Source: Phycisphaerales bacterium (GTDB lineage: Bacteria; Planctomycetota; Phycisphaerae; Phycisphaerales; UBA1924). From it: DNA of 64,000 bases. Below the pieces are notes generated by a model. That model made no database searches and had not been told where the DNA came from. It worked only from the letters and a program-made list of their open reading frames with translations. The stretch is from assembly GCA_016709445.1 (NCBI GenBank), contig JADJMV010000008.1, positions 62,001 to 126,000 on the forward strand, given 5' to 3'. This document shows positions 52,448-61,450 of this stretch, piece after piece (within the stretch, counting starts at the first letter, position 1; each line of letters opens with the position of its first letter). Position numbers and translations under genes: made by a program.

Positions 52448-54142
52448 GTGCCGGCGTTGGAGGTCACCATCGTGCCGACCAAACTTCTGCTCGGAGACGA
52501 GGCTGCGGCCCAGGCGGCGATTGACGCAGGGATTGGGGGGGCGTTCAGCTATCCCGGGACGCCGGCGACGGAGATCTTCGAGTACGTCGATGCGCACCGC
52601 GCGCGCACGGGGGCCGCGATCTCCGCCCTGTGGTCGGCCAACGAGAAGGTGGCGTACGAGGAAGCCCTCGGGATGTCGTACGCCGGACGGCGGGCCTTGG
52701 TGAGCATGAAGCACGTCGGCCTGAATGTCGCGGCCGATCCGTTCATGAGTTCGGCGATGACCGGTGTCCGGGCGGGCCTCGTGCTCATCGTGGCGGACGA
52801 CCCGGGCATGCATTCGTCCCAGAGCGAGCAGGATTCGCGGCACTACCAGGAGTTTGCGCTGCTTCCGATGTTCGAGCCGGGCTCCCAGCAGGCGGCGTAC
52901 GACCTCGTGCTCGAGGCGTTTGACTACTCAGAGGCGGTCGGCCTGCCCGTCATGGTGAGGATGGTGACCAGGCTTTGCCATAGCCGGGCGGCGGTGCTGG
53001 TGCGAGATTCCGGCTTCGAACGGCCGGCTCCTCCCGACCGAGTGCTCGCCGCCCCGAGCACGGACGACTGGGTGCTGGTGCCGACGAATTCCCGCCGAAG
53101 ATACCGGCACCTGCTGGGCGTACAGGAGCAATTGCTGCGGGACAGCGGATCCTCCCGGGCGAACAGGCTGCGGCTGGCGGGCCGGCGCGGAATCATCGCC
53201 ACGGGGATCGCGGCGAACTATGTCGCCGAGGCCCTAGGGGAGCAGCCCGAACACAGCACGCTCTTTATCCAGCGGTACCCCGCCCCCGTCTCCTTGGTTC
53301 GTGAGTTGGTGGACCACTGCGACGACATCGTCGTGGTGGAAGAGGGCGCCCCCTTTCTGGAGCGACGCCTCGGTGGCCTGCTGGGAATCCCCGGGAAGTC
53401 GGTGCGGGGAAAGCTGACGGGCGCTCTGCCGATCGATGGCGAACTTACGCCCGACCTGGTCGCGAACGCGCTGGGGGCGGCGCATGTGAGCGCGGCCCAG
53501 CCTGTGTCAGATCTTGCCGACCGGCCGCCGCAGCTCTGCAAGGGCTGCCCCCATGCGGACAGCTTCCGGGCGATCATCGAGGCTGCGGCCCCGGTGGGAG
53601 AGGCGCTGATGATGAGCGACATCGGGTGCTACGCGCTGGGGGTCGCCCCGCCCTTCCGAGCGGTCCATTCGTGTGTGGACATGGGGGCGTCGATCGCGAT
53701 GGCGCACGGTGCATCGCAGGCCGGGGCTCACCCCGTGATCTGCACGATTGGGGAGTCCACCTTCGCACATTCGGGTATGACCCCGCTGATCGGGGCCGCC
53801 AAGTCGGACGCGAACATGACGGTCGTCATCCTCGACAACGCGACGGTCGGGATGACGGGAGCGCAGGACACGATGGTGTGTGGCGAGCCACTTCTCGCGC
53901 TTCTGCGGGGGCTGGGCGTGCGCCCGGAGCACCTGCACGTCATCGAGCCGCTCCCCCGCCGGCACGCGGAGAACACTGCGCTGATCCGACGCGAGATCGA
54001 GCATCGCGGGCTGAGCGTGATCGTGGCGCAGCGGGCGTGTATCCACGTCAAGCGTCGGGCCAAGGACACGGTGCAGGAGGGGTCGTGCGGCGCTGGGTGC
54101 GCCTGCACACCCGTGACGGTCGGGGTCGCGAGGACCCCCTGA
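52448..54142 (+). CDS. iorA: Indolepyruvate ferredoxin oxidoreductase alpha subunit, without ferredoxin domain
   Basis: 564 residues from GTG 52448. Thiamine-diphosphate-dependent 2-oxoacid oxidoreductase: N-terminal domain with LLLGDEAAAQAAIDAG, GAFSYPGTPATEIFEYV and SSQSEQDSRHYQEFALLPM; C-terminal ThDP-binding domain with LCKGCPHADSFRAI, MSDIGCYALG and TIGESTFAHSGMTPL plus VVILDNATVGMTG. The usual C-terminal two [4Fe-4S] ferredoxin module is absent; the protein ends soon after RACIHVKRR with a Cys-rich GSCGAGCAC. Oxidises arylpyruvates (or related acids) to acyl-CoA with the next gene's N-terminal IorB. Confidence 0.88.
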   Translation: MPALEVTIVPTKLLLGDEAAAQAAIDAGIGGAFSYPGTPATEIFEYVDAHRARTGAAISALWSANEKVAYEEALGMSYAGRRALVSMKHVGLNVAADPFMSSAMTGVRAGLVLIVADDPGMHSSQSEQDSRHYQEFALLPMFEPGSQQAAYDLVLEAFDYSEAVGLPVMVRMVTRLCHSRAAVLVRDSGFERPAPPDRVLAAPSTDDWVLVPTNSRRRYRHLLGVQEQLLRDSGSSRANRLRLAGRRGIIATGIAANYVAEALGEQPEHSTLFIQRYPAPVSLVRELVDHCDDIVVVEEGAPFLERRLGGLLGIPGKSVRGKLTGALPIDGELTPDLVANALGAAHVSAAQPVSDLADRPPQLCKGCPHADSFRAIIEAAAPVGEALMMSDIGCYALGVAPPFRAVHSCVDMGASIAMAHGASQAGAHPVICTIGESTFAHSGMTPLIGAAKSDANMTVVILDNATVGMTGAQDTMVCGEPLLALLRGLGVRPEHLHVIEPLPRRHAENTALIRREIEHRGLSVIVAQRACIHVKRRAKDTVQEGSCGAGCACTPVTVGVARTP

Positions 54143-54158
54143 AACTCGGGAGTGATCC

Positions 54159-57100
54159 GTGTTGCACAATATCATCCTGGCGGGCGTCGGCGGGCAGGGG
54201 ATCCTCTCGATCGCTCGGGCGATTTCGCTGGGAGCCGTGGGGCGCGGGCTGCAAGTGAAACAGGCCGAGGTCCATGGCATGAGCCAGCGGGGCGGGGCGG
54301 TGGAATCGCATCTGAGGATCGGGGACGAGCCAATCCACTCGGATCTGATCCCCACCGGACGGGTCGATCTTGTGATCGCGACCGAACCCCTCGAGGCACT
54401 GCGGCACGCGCACCTTCTCGGGCCCGACGGCGTGATCGTCGCCGCGACAAACGCGTTTGTAAACATCGGCAACTATCCGCCCATCGAAGAGGTCCTCGGC
54501 CGAATCGCGGCGACTCCGCGGCACGTTGTGGTCGACGCCGATCGTCTCGCCCGGGCCGCTGGTTCGGGCCGCGCCGGGAATATCGTGCTGCTGGGCGCGG
54601 CGTCGCTGTTCCTCCCTCTGGAATTCGAGGCGCTCGAGCGTGGGGTCACGGAGATGTTCGCCGTCAAGGGCGCGACGATGGTCGAGCTGAACCTGCGGGC
54701 ACTGCGGCTCGGACGCAGCGCGGGCGCCGCATACCTCGAGGGTTTGGACCGGGGCGGCACATCCGTGGCTGTGCGGCAGTGGGTAGATTCACTCCCGATG
54801 GACACGCTCGCGGCCCCGGAGACGCCGGACGGTCCCGCGTTCGACGCCCTCGTCACGGCTGACCGACTCTCGGGCGCCGAGGCTCACGCGGTCGAGCGTC
54901 TGCTCGAAGAAATCTACCGGTCCGGGCGGCGCCAATTGTTCGAGCACGAGGTGTACCAGATCGTGCAACTGGTCGGCGCGATATCACCACCCCACCACGC
55001 CTTCCTCGGTGTCGGGGACCTGCTTTCGCGGGAGATGCTGGATTCATTTCCCGGGGAGCAGGTGGTACTCAAAGTCGTTTCACCGGACGTGGTCCACAAG
55101 TCTGACGCCAAGGGCGTGGTGTTCAGTCCGAGGCAGTACGACATTGTCCTGCGGGAGATTGATCGGCTGATCGAGTTCCACCGTGCGCATGGGGCGATGG
55201 TGGAGGGAGTTCTGGTCATCGAGTTCGTCGAACGGGGCGGGCAGGGCCTCGGCGAGGAGCTCTTCGTCGGCGTCCGTGCGACACGGGAGTTCGGGGCCGT
55301 CATCGCCGCCGGCCTGGGCGGGACGGACACTGAGTACCTGGCGCGAATCATGCGTCCCGGTGTCGCGGTCGCGAAGGCGGTTGCGACCGAGACTTCGGCG
55401 GAGGAGTTCTTCGAACTGTTCAGGCAAACGGCGGCCTACGAGATGATCTCGGGGCGTGCGAGGGGCCACAGGCGAACGGCCTCGGATGGAGAACTTCTGC
55501 GGTGCTTCCGTGCGTTCATTGGCATCGCCCGAAGGTTCTGTATCGACCGGGGCGATCTGGGGCCAGATGTCGCGGAACTCGAGGTCAACCCCTTTGCCTT
55601 CCGCCGGCAGAGGATGATCCCTCTGGATGGCCGCGGACGCCTGGCGACCGCCACGCGGAGGACCACCGAGCGTCCGATCGCTGCGGTGCGCCGCTTGCTG
55701 GAGCCGGAGTCGATCGCGATCGTCGGCGTCTCGGGCAAGGGGCGGAACTTCGGCCGGATCATCCTGGAGAATGTCCTGGCTTGTGGGTTTGACCCCGCGC
55801 GGCTGTGCGTGGTGAAGGCGGGACTGGGAGAGATCGATGGGGTGCGTTGCGTCCCGAGCATCGCGTCGCTGCCCGAGGTGACCGACCTGCTGGTGATCGC
55901 GGCCGCGGCCGGGCAATTGCCCGAGATCGTCGAGCAGTGCGTCGAGAGCGGCCGTGTGCGGTCGGCGATTGTCATCCCGGGTGGGGTCGGCGAAACACGC
56001 GGGAGCGGCGAGTTGTTGCTCCGGGTGCGTGAAGCGATCGGGCGGGGACGAGCGGCGGGGACAGGCGACTTTGTCATGCTGGGGCCGAACAGCCTCGGGG
56101 TCCAGTCACGTCCTGGTCGCTATGACACGTTCTTCATTCCGGACAACAAGTTGGAAAAACGCCGCGAACGGCCCGGCCGGGGCGTCGCCCTGCTCTCCCA
56201 GAGCGGCGCTTTCATCGTGAGCCGACTCAGCGTGCTCGAATCACTCGACCCGATGCTGACCGTTTCGATCGGCAATCAGGCGGATCTGACGATCGCGGAC
56301 ATGGTCCGGGCAGTCGGTGACCGGGACGACATCCATACCATCGGTGTCTACGCCGAGGGATTTGGGGATCTCGACGGCCTGGACCTGCTCCGGGCCGTCC
56401 GTCGCATCACGGCATGCGGCAAGACCGTGGTGTTCTACAAAGCGGGGCGCACCGAGCAAGGGCGCGACGCGGCCAGCGGGCACACGGCCTCGGTTGCCGG
56501 TGACTACGACATCTGCTGCGCCGGTGCGACGGCCGCGGGCGCATTGGTCGCCGAAGATTTCACCGACTTTGAGCACCTCCTGGAACTCTCGGCGTACCTC
56601 CACGACCGGAACGTTCGGGGCGTGCGCGTCGGGGCCATCTCAAACGCGGGATTCGAGACAGTGGGCCTTGGCGATCAGTTGCGGGGGCAGCGAGGCGAGG
56701 TGGAACTGCCCTCCCTCGATGAGGAGACGCGGGCCGCCATCGAACGCATGCTCGAGGCGCAGCAACTCGGCTCGCTTGTCGACCCGAGGAATCCCCTCGA
56801 CCTCACCCCCATGGCCGGCGAAGCCGCGTACGAGGCTGCGGCATTGGCCATGCTGCGGAGCGAGGGACTCGATGCCCTCCTGATCTCTGCCGTGCCGCTC
56901 ACGCCGGCGCTGGCGACCACGGACGCCGAGCTCGGCTCGGGCGACTCGCTCGCCGGCGTCGTGGCACGCCTGAAGGCCGCCAGCGACAAGCCGATCATGG
57001 CAGTGGTCGACGCGGGCCCGCGCTACGCCGAGTTGGGCCGCCGGCTTCGGGACCAAGCGGTCCCGGTCCTTCGGCCGGCCGACCAGGCCCTCCGGGCCTT

Positions 57101-57185
57101 CGGGAGATACCTTGGCCACCGGGCGGGGTTCGGGACCGGGCCCGCGCCGGTGAGCACCGAGGTAAGCGTGGCACGGACGATCTGA
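54159..57185 (+). CDS. Fusion: IorB + ADP-forming acyl-CoA synthetase beta and alpha
   Basis: 1008 residues from GTG 54159 (GGAG upstream), 16 bases after iorA. Residues 1-205: IorB/gamma-type 2-oxoacid oxidoreductase (LAGVGGQGILSIARAI, VKQAEVHGMSQRGGAV). Residues ~225-470: ATP-grasp beta subunit (VVSPDVVHKSDAKGVV with His near 313; LGEELFVGVRATREFG). Residues ~511-935: CoA-binding alpha subunit (ESIAIVGVSGKG, MLGPNSLGVQ, SGHTAS with the phospho-His at ~775). The order beta-alpha is the reverse of many single-chain synthetases. Together with IorA it should turn arylpyruvate into arylacetate, reduced carrier, CO2 and ATP. Confidence 0.9.
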   Translation: MLHNIILAGVGGQGILSIARAISLGAVGRGLQVKQAEVHGMSQRGGAVESHLRIGDEPIHSDLIPTGRVDLVIATEPLEALRHAHLLGPDGVIVAATNAFVNIGNYPPIEEVLGRIAATPRHVVVDADRLARAAGSGRAGNIVLLGAASLFLPLEFEALERGVTEMFAVKGATMVELNLRALRLGRSAGAAYLEGLDRGGTSVAVRQWVDSLPMDTLAAPETPDGPAFDALVTADRLSGAEAHAVERLLEEIYRSGRRQLFEHEVYQIVQLVGAISPPHHAFLGVGDLLSREMLDSFPGEQVVLKVVSPDVVHKSDAKGVVFSPRQYDIVLREIDRLIEFHRAHGAMVEGVLVIEFVERGGQGLGEELFVGVRATREFGAVIAAGLGGTDTEYLARIMRPGVAVAKAVATETSAEEFFELFRQTAAYEMISGRARGHRRTASDGELLRCFRAFIGIARRFCIDRGDLGPDVAELEVNPFAFRRQRMIPLDGRGRLATATRRTTERPIAAVRRLLEPESIAIVGVSGKGRNFGRIILENVLACGFDPARLCVVKAGLGEIDGVRCVPSIASLPEVTDLLVIAAAAGQLPEIVEQCVESGRVRSAIVIPGGVGETRGSGELLLRVREAIGRGRAAGTGDFVMLGPNSLGVQSRPGRYDTFFIPDNKLEKRRERPGRGVALLSQSGAFIVSRLSVLESLDPMLTVSIGNQADLTIADMVRAVGDRDDIHTIGVYAEGFGDLDGLDLLRAVRRITACGKTVVFYKAGRTEQGRDAASGHTASVAGDYDICCAGATAAGALVAEDFTDFEHLLELSAYLHDRNVRGVRVGAISNAGFETVGLGDQLRGQRGEVELPSLDEETRAAIERMLEAQQLGSLVDPRNPLDLTPMAGEAAYEAAALAMLRSEGLDALLISAVPLTPALATTDAELGSGDSLAGVVARLKAASDKPIMAVVDAGPRYAELGRRLRDQAVPVLRPADQALRAFGRYLGHRAGFGTGPAPVSTEVSVARTI

Positions 57186-57320
57186 GGCTCCGCCCCCGGC
57201 CCGCAACGCCCGGGAGCGGAGCCCCGCTCGAGACGGACGCGGATCGGCGTTGGGAGTGGTCCGCCCGAGCCGAGGGCGGGCTGGCGGTCGGTCGGGCCGC
57301 GGCTATACTGCACGCGTGCT

Positions 57321-57391
57321 GCGGGCGTAGTTCAGTGGTAGAACGTCAGCTTCCAACCTGAATGTCGAGGGTTCGACTCCCTTCGCCCGCT
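57321..57391 (+). tRNA. tRNA-Gly (UCC), anticodon stem one base short
   Basis: Acceptor GCGGGCG pairs with CGCCCGC; D arm GTTC/GAAC; T arm GAGGG/CCCTT. No CCA encoded. The anticodon arm reads TCAG-CTTCCAA-CCTGA: one base (a G) is missing from an otherwise perfect TCAGG/CCTGA stem. The deletion is probably a sequence error like others in the window. TATACT at 57304-57309 is a likely -10 element. Confidence 0.85.
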
Positions 57392-57427
57392 CTTCCCAGG
57401 AGTCTCAGGACCGAGCATCGCCGATGG

Positions 57428-59549
57428 CTATCGGTGCGGATGTTCGGCTGGCTCGGCATCGGCACTCGGGTCCGGCGCAGGAGCCGACCGATCCACCGGA
57501 TCGGCTCCCTCGGCAGGGAGGTTTTCGCTCCATCCGGTCCAGGGCCCGGCATCGACAGGCTCGGGCACGAAGACTCCCGTCTTCACCCGGATGAACTTGC
57601 GGAGCCCGTCAGAGAGCGTCGAGCCGTTCGCGGCCAGCCAGGTTCGGGCCTCGGGAGCCCCCTCGGGGTTTGGATCGTTGCGCACCTCCGCAATGCAACG
57701 GAGCGCGGTGACGACCGACATCCACGGGTCGTCCGGCGGAAACGCACGCGAGACACGCTCGCTGTTGGCACGGAGCACCTCGAGCGCTTCGGCGTCCTGG
57801 TTGGCGTGGAGCAGCCAATAGCCACGTGCGGTTTCCCAAAGCGTCATCTCGATCGAATCGCTCATGCCCTCCGCCGCGGCTCGGTCGAGGACATTGGAGA
57901 CGACCTTGAGGCGCATGTCGGAGATGTCGCCCTTGACCGCGGCGATATCGAGCAGGCCGGGCCCGGTCATATTGTCGAGCACCGAGAGCACGGGGAGCCA
58001 TCCGGCGTCGCCCCGAGTCGGCGTACGTCTGCTTGAGCAGGCCCATAAAGCCCCGCGTGTATCGCTGCGTGTCCAGGAGTTGGGTGCGCTGGCTCTCGAG
58101 TCGCTCGCGGGACCAGGCGAGTTCACGATTGGATCGTTCTCGCTCGGCAACGACAAGGGCACTGCGTCGGACGGCGTCCATCCGCCACGCCACGCCAATC
58201 GCCCCGAACATCACCAGCGCCGACACTCCGACCGTCGCCGCGGCGAGGGGAGATCGGCGCGTCGCGAGTTCGATGCGACGCGCGGACGACGCGTCGAAAG
58301 GGAGCACCGGCTCCCAAGCCAGCCATCGCGCCAGATCCTGAGCGAGCACAGCCGCCGACGAATGGCGATCGCCCGGATCAGGCGCCAGCGCCTTCGAACA
58401 AATCCGGCCCAGCGTGGCCTCTTGTCTCGGGAGCTTGGGCGGAAGAGTTGTGCCCGGGAACCTGCGCTCGGCGAGGTTGGCGTAGATCTCGCGAGCCGAA
58501 TTCCCGTTGGGATAGCGGGCGGTCAGCAGCCAATAGAGCAACCCTCCGAGCGCGTACACATCAACCGAAGCATCGGCGGCGCCCTGCTCGCCCAGGAGTT
58601 GCTCCGGCGCGGCGAAGGCGAGGGAGCCGGTCGGCGATCCTTCCCCCTTTGCCGAGAGGGCGGCCGCGAGTCCGAAATCGGTGATCCTTGCCTGGCCGGC
58701 ATCGGTGACCAGCACATTCGTTGGCTTGAGGTCGCGGTGGACCACGCCCGCGTTGTGTGCCGCCTGCGCTGCCTCGGCCAACTGCCTGACAATCTCGGCC
58801 GCGTCTCTCGAGGGGATCACACCTCGCTGGCGACACCACCGGTCGAGGGTCACCCCCTCAACGAATTCGGAGACAAGATACGGACCGTCCTCGGATTGGC
58901 CGCAGTCAAGCAAAGCCGCGATCCCGGTATGTCGGACGCGGGTCGCGCGAGTCGCCTCGTCGTGGACCCGTCGGAGCGATTGGGGAGAGGAGAGCGTCTT
59001 CACGGCTACAGGGAGCGGCCGGCCATCGGCGTTGAGACGGCGGTCGAACGCGCGAAAGACCCGCCCCTCCGAGCCGCTTCCGATGAACTCGACGAGTTCA
59101 TACCTCTTTCCGCCGCCGTCGATCGTCGGCCCGAACGCGACTGGCAGCCGCATCTCCGGCGCCGAGGCGGGGGAGCGATCAGGAATGGAGTGGCCGAGCA
59201 GGCTCTTGAGCGCGAGGTGGGCGTCGATGGCCTCGGTCAGTTCCGGAGTGTCGGCGCGGATCGCCTCGCCCGACGCCTCCAGTGAGAGTCCCCCAGCGAG
59301 CAGCCCCTGGAGCACCACGTCGATCGCAGCATCGAGCGCGATGGGGCTCGATCGCAGCACCGGGATCGAGGCGAGCAATTCGGAGAGCCCCGGCACGCGT
59401 CCCCCGGCCAGCCAAGAGGCCCCAGCAACCTCGATTCGCTCGGCCAGCAGTTCATCTCCCATGCCCGGCGCACCCCGCGCCACCTGTTCGAGAGGCGGCT
59501 CGACGGCGTGGTTCGAGGCGTGGTGGTCTTCGATCCCCGTGTTCCTCAT
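57428..59549 (-). CDS. Membrane serine/threonine protein kinase, frameshifted
   Basis: About 706 residues from ATG 59549 (ATGA overlap with the ECF sigma gene). N-terminal ~130 residues unknown; kinase domain with GSGSEGRVFRAF, PVAVKTL, VVHRDLKPTNVLV (catalytic Asp), ITDFGLAAAL, FAAPEQLLGE; one transmembrane helix (TVGVSALVMFGAIGVAW); then a helical, TPR-like extracytoplasmic domain. One extra G opposite 58011-58014 splits the C-terminal domain; removing it restores DSGDAGWLPVLSVLDN to the stop at 57428. Usual planctomycete partner of ECF sigma factors. Confidence 0.9.
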
Positions 59550-60187
59550 GGGCCACCATTCTCCTTCCAGTGATCTCGGATCGATTCTCGGAGGCGCTGC
59601 CATCGTTTGCGTGCGGCCGCCGGCGTCAGGCCCAGTTGCTCTCCGGCGTCCGCGAGCGAGGCGCCATGCAGCCAGAGAACGAGCAGTTCGCGATCGATGT
59701 CCGTCGGAAGGCTCTCGAGCATCGCCGCCATCTCATGTTCGAAACCCCGGCCGCCGGGCCCATCATCCCCCACCAAGCGTGCACGCAGCATCTGGACGAA
59801 CGGCGAGTCGGCCGCCTCAAGCGCTCGGAGCCTGGAGACGATCCGGACCCTGTCGATGAGGGCATCGTCACCGATGCGGAATACCAGGGCCCAGAGCTGG
59901 CGGCTATCGGCCGCGACGACCCGGTTGGCCTGGACGCGCTGGCACAGGCGACGTGCGATCGTGGACAGGAGGTCCTGCGAATCCACGAGCCGACGCATTG
60001 AGCGGCCGATCCTTCGCCGATAGTGGGCCCGAACCACAGGCCCGAAGCGCGTCAAAAACTCCCCCACGGCCTCGGCGTCGCCGGCTCGGAACCGCGAAGC
60101 CAGCGTGGCCTCGTCGCCACGCTCCTCCGGCGGTGCAGGAAACCCGCCATCAGGAACAGCTGCCAAGGGACCGTCTTCCGGGCGCAC
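59546..60187 (-). CDS. ECF sigma factor coupled to a Ser/Thr kinase
   Basis: 213 residues from GTG 60187 (GGGAG upstream). Sigma-2: FRAGDAEAVGEFLTRFGPVV and VDSQDLLSTIARRL; sigma-4: LLVLWLHGASLADAGEQLGLTPAAARKRWQRL. Typical of planctomycete ECF groups whose adjacent protein kinase replaces the anti-sigma factor. The kinase gene starts at its stop codon. Confidence 0.88.
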   Translation of the reverse strand: MRPEDGPLAAVPDGGFPAPPEERGDEATLASRFRAGDAEAVGEFLTRFGPVVRAHYRRRIGRSMRRLVDSQDLLSTIARRLCQRVQANRVVAADSRQLWALVFRIGDDALIDRVRIVSRLRALEAADSPFVQMLRARLVGDDGPGGRGFEHEMAAMLESLPTDIDRELLVLWLHGASLADAGEQLGLTPAAARKRWQRLRESIRDHWKENGGP

Positions 60188-60283
60188 GAAAAAACTCCCT
60201 GCTCCGCGTCACACTGAGCCCCCACCACCGGGCTGACCTCACGGCCGCTGCTCCTCAAACCGAGCGGCCGTGAGGAGGACCAC

Positions 60284-60838
60284 GTGCGTTTGATTCGACG
60301 CCAAGGTAGCGGAAACACCTCTGGATGTCCACGATTCTGTGCGACGCTTTCCCTCGGTTGCTTGGTATTCGTCAGTGGCCCCGCAACCGGAGGGGGATCC
60401 CCGGGGGTGGAAACTCCCCCAAAGTCCGCACTCCCCGGGGAACCACTCTGGAGCACCGTCTGGGAGTACCTGATTGGCATCGACGAGGTCGTCGTCGATA
60501 TCCGCCCACTCCCCGGTCCCGCCGGGTCGGCGGATGCGTGCGGGCAACTCGCGGCGTCCATCATGTCCAGCTTCTACGCGGAAGGCGTCAAGCCCAACCT
60601 CTCAGATCTTGAGCGCCAGGCCGGCCTGGAGTTGGTTCTCTCTGCGCAAGAGCTGATGCTCGCATACCCCGATGCGTTCGCGGCGGTTGAATGGACTGCC
60701 TTTGACCAAACCCTGGAGGGAGTGGGCCTCGCGCTGCGATTCCAGACCCCCGCTCCAGCGAGCCCCGCTTGGGAGAGTGGGCAGTGCGCGCGCGGGGCTT
60801 CTCCCATGCACCTGCCGCTTGCCGAGGGGGTGCGGTGA
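60284..60838 (+). CDS. Hypothetical protein
   Basis: 184 residues from GTG 60284; GAGGAGGA lies just upstream. A hydrophobic stretch near residues 20-32 (ATLSLGCLVFVSG) might be a late signal or anchor. The middle (WEYLIGIDEVVVDIRPLPG, LERQAGLELVLSAQELMLAY) is folded-looking. Not recognised. The stop overlaps the start of the next, HTH gene (TGATG), so the two are probably made together. Confidence 0.6.
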   Translation: MRLIRRQGSGNTSGCPRFCATLSLGCLVFVSGPATGGGSPGVETPPKSALPGEPLWSTVWEYLIGIDEVVVDIRPLPGPAGSADACGQLAASIMSSFYAEGVKPNLSDLERQAGLELVLSAQELMLAYPDAFAAVEWTAFDQTLEGVGLALRFQTPAPASPAWESGQCARGASPMHLPLAEGVR

Positions 60839-61230
60839 TGCCGTCGGGCGCTTACGGTTCCTCCTCAGAGCACGCGCGGATCCGGGCCATCCAAAGCCGC
60901 ATCCGGTTTGCGACCGGCTTCGTCAGCAACGCGGAGATCGCCAGACGGACCGGGTGCAACGCGGAGACGGTGCGGCGATACCTCGGCTCGGGCGTGCCCG
61001 CGCTCCCCTTCGTGCTCTGCGTCTGCAGCGAGTGGAACCTCGATGCGAACTGGCTGCTGTTCGGCGCGGATGCGCCATCGGGCGCCCGGACCACGCCGAC
61101 GGAACCGGCGACCGCCAGTCGCCGCGGAGCCGCCGCGGAACCGCACCATCCGGGTCTTTCACGAGTTCTGAGGAACGCGCCTCCCGGCACGACAAGAGAC
61201 CACCAGGTGCTCCAATCCACAGAGACATGA
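60838..61230 (+). CDS. CI/XRE-like helix-turn-helix protein
   Basis: 130 residues from ATG 60838. Helix-turn-helix ATGFVSNAEIARRTGCNAET and then VRRYLGSGVPALPFVL; WNLDANWLLFG matches the phage CI/XRE pattern in which a short loop ends LxxxWLLxG. The C-terminal 60 residues are polar and probably disordered. No peptidase or sensing domain. Coupled to the hypothetical gene upstream. Confidence 0.7.
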   Translation: MPSGAYGSSSEHARIRAIQSRIRFATGFVSNAEIARRTGCNAETVRRYLGSGVPALPFVLCVCSEWNLDANWLLFGADAPSGARTTPTEPATASRRGAAAEPHHPGLSRVLRNAPPGTTRDHQVLQSTET

Positions 61231-61343
61231 TGCCAACGGGTAGTCGTCCGTGGCATGAACTCCGTGGCGACTTCCGGTTCCGGAGCCCGCATGACCGTCG
61301 CGTTCGCAGAACCGTCGGCACCGGTCGGTAGAGCAGTCTCGAA

Positions 61344-61415
61344 AGCGGGCGACGCGACTCGAACGCGCAACATTCAGCTTGGAAGGCTGACGCTCTACCA
61401 TTGAGCTACGCCCGC
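61344..61415 (-). tRNA. tRNA-Gly (UCC)
   Basis: Full cloverleaf of 72 bases on the minus strand: acceptor GCGGGCG/CGCCCGC, D arm GCTC/GAGC, anticodon arm TCAGC-CTTCCAA-GCTGA (anticodon TCC), T arm GCGCG/CGCGT. No CCA encoded. It has the same anticodon as the tRNA at 57321, on the other strand 4 kb away. Confidence 0.93.
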
Positions 61416-61450
61416 GGCGCGGGGAGTGTAGTCCGGCTTGGGCCCAGCGG

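Noticed and set aside
57321..57391. First tRNA read as tRNA-Trp (anticodon CCA)
   Set aside because: That reading leaves the anticodon stem mostly unpaired; adding one G gives a perfect TCAGG/CCTGA stem with anticodon UCC, as in the tRNA at 61344.
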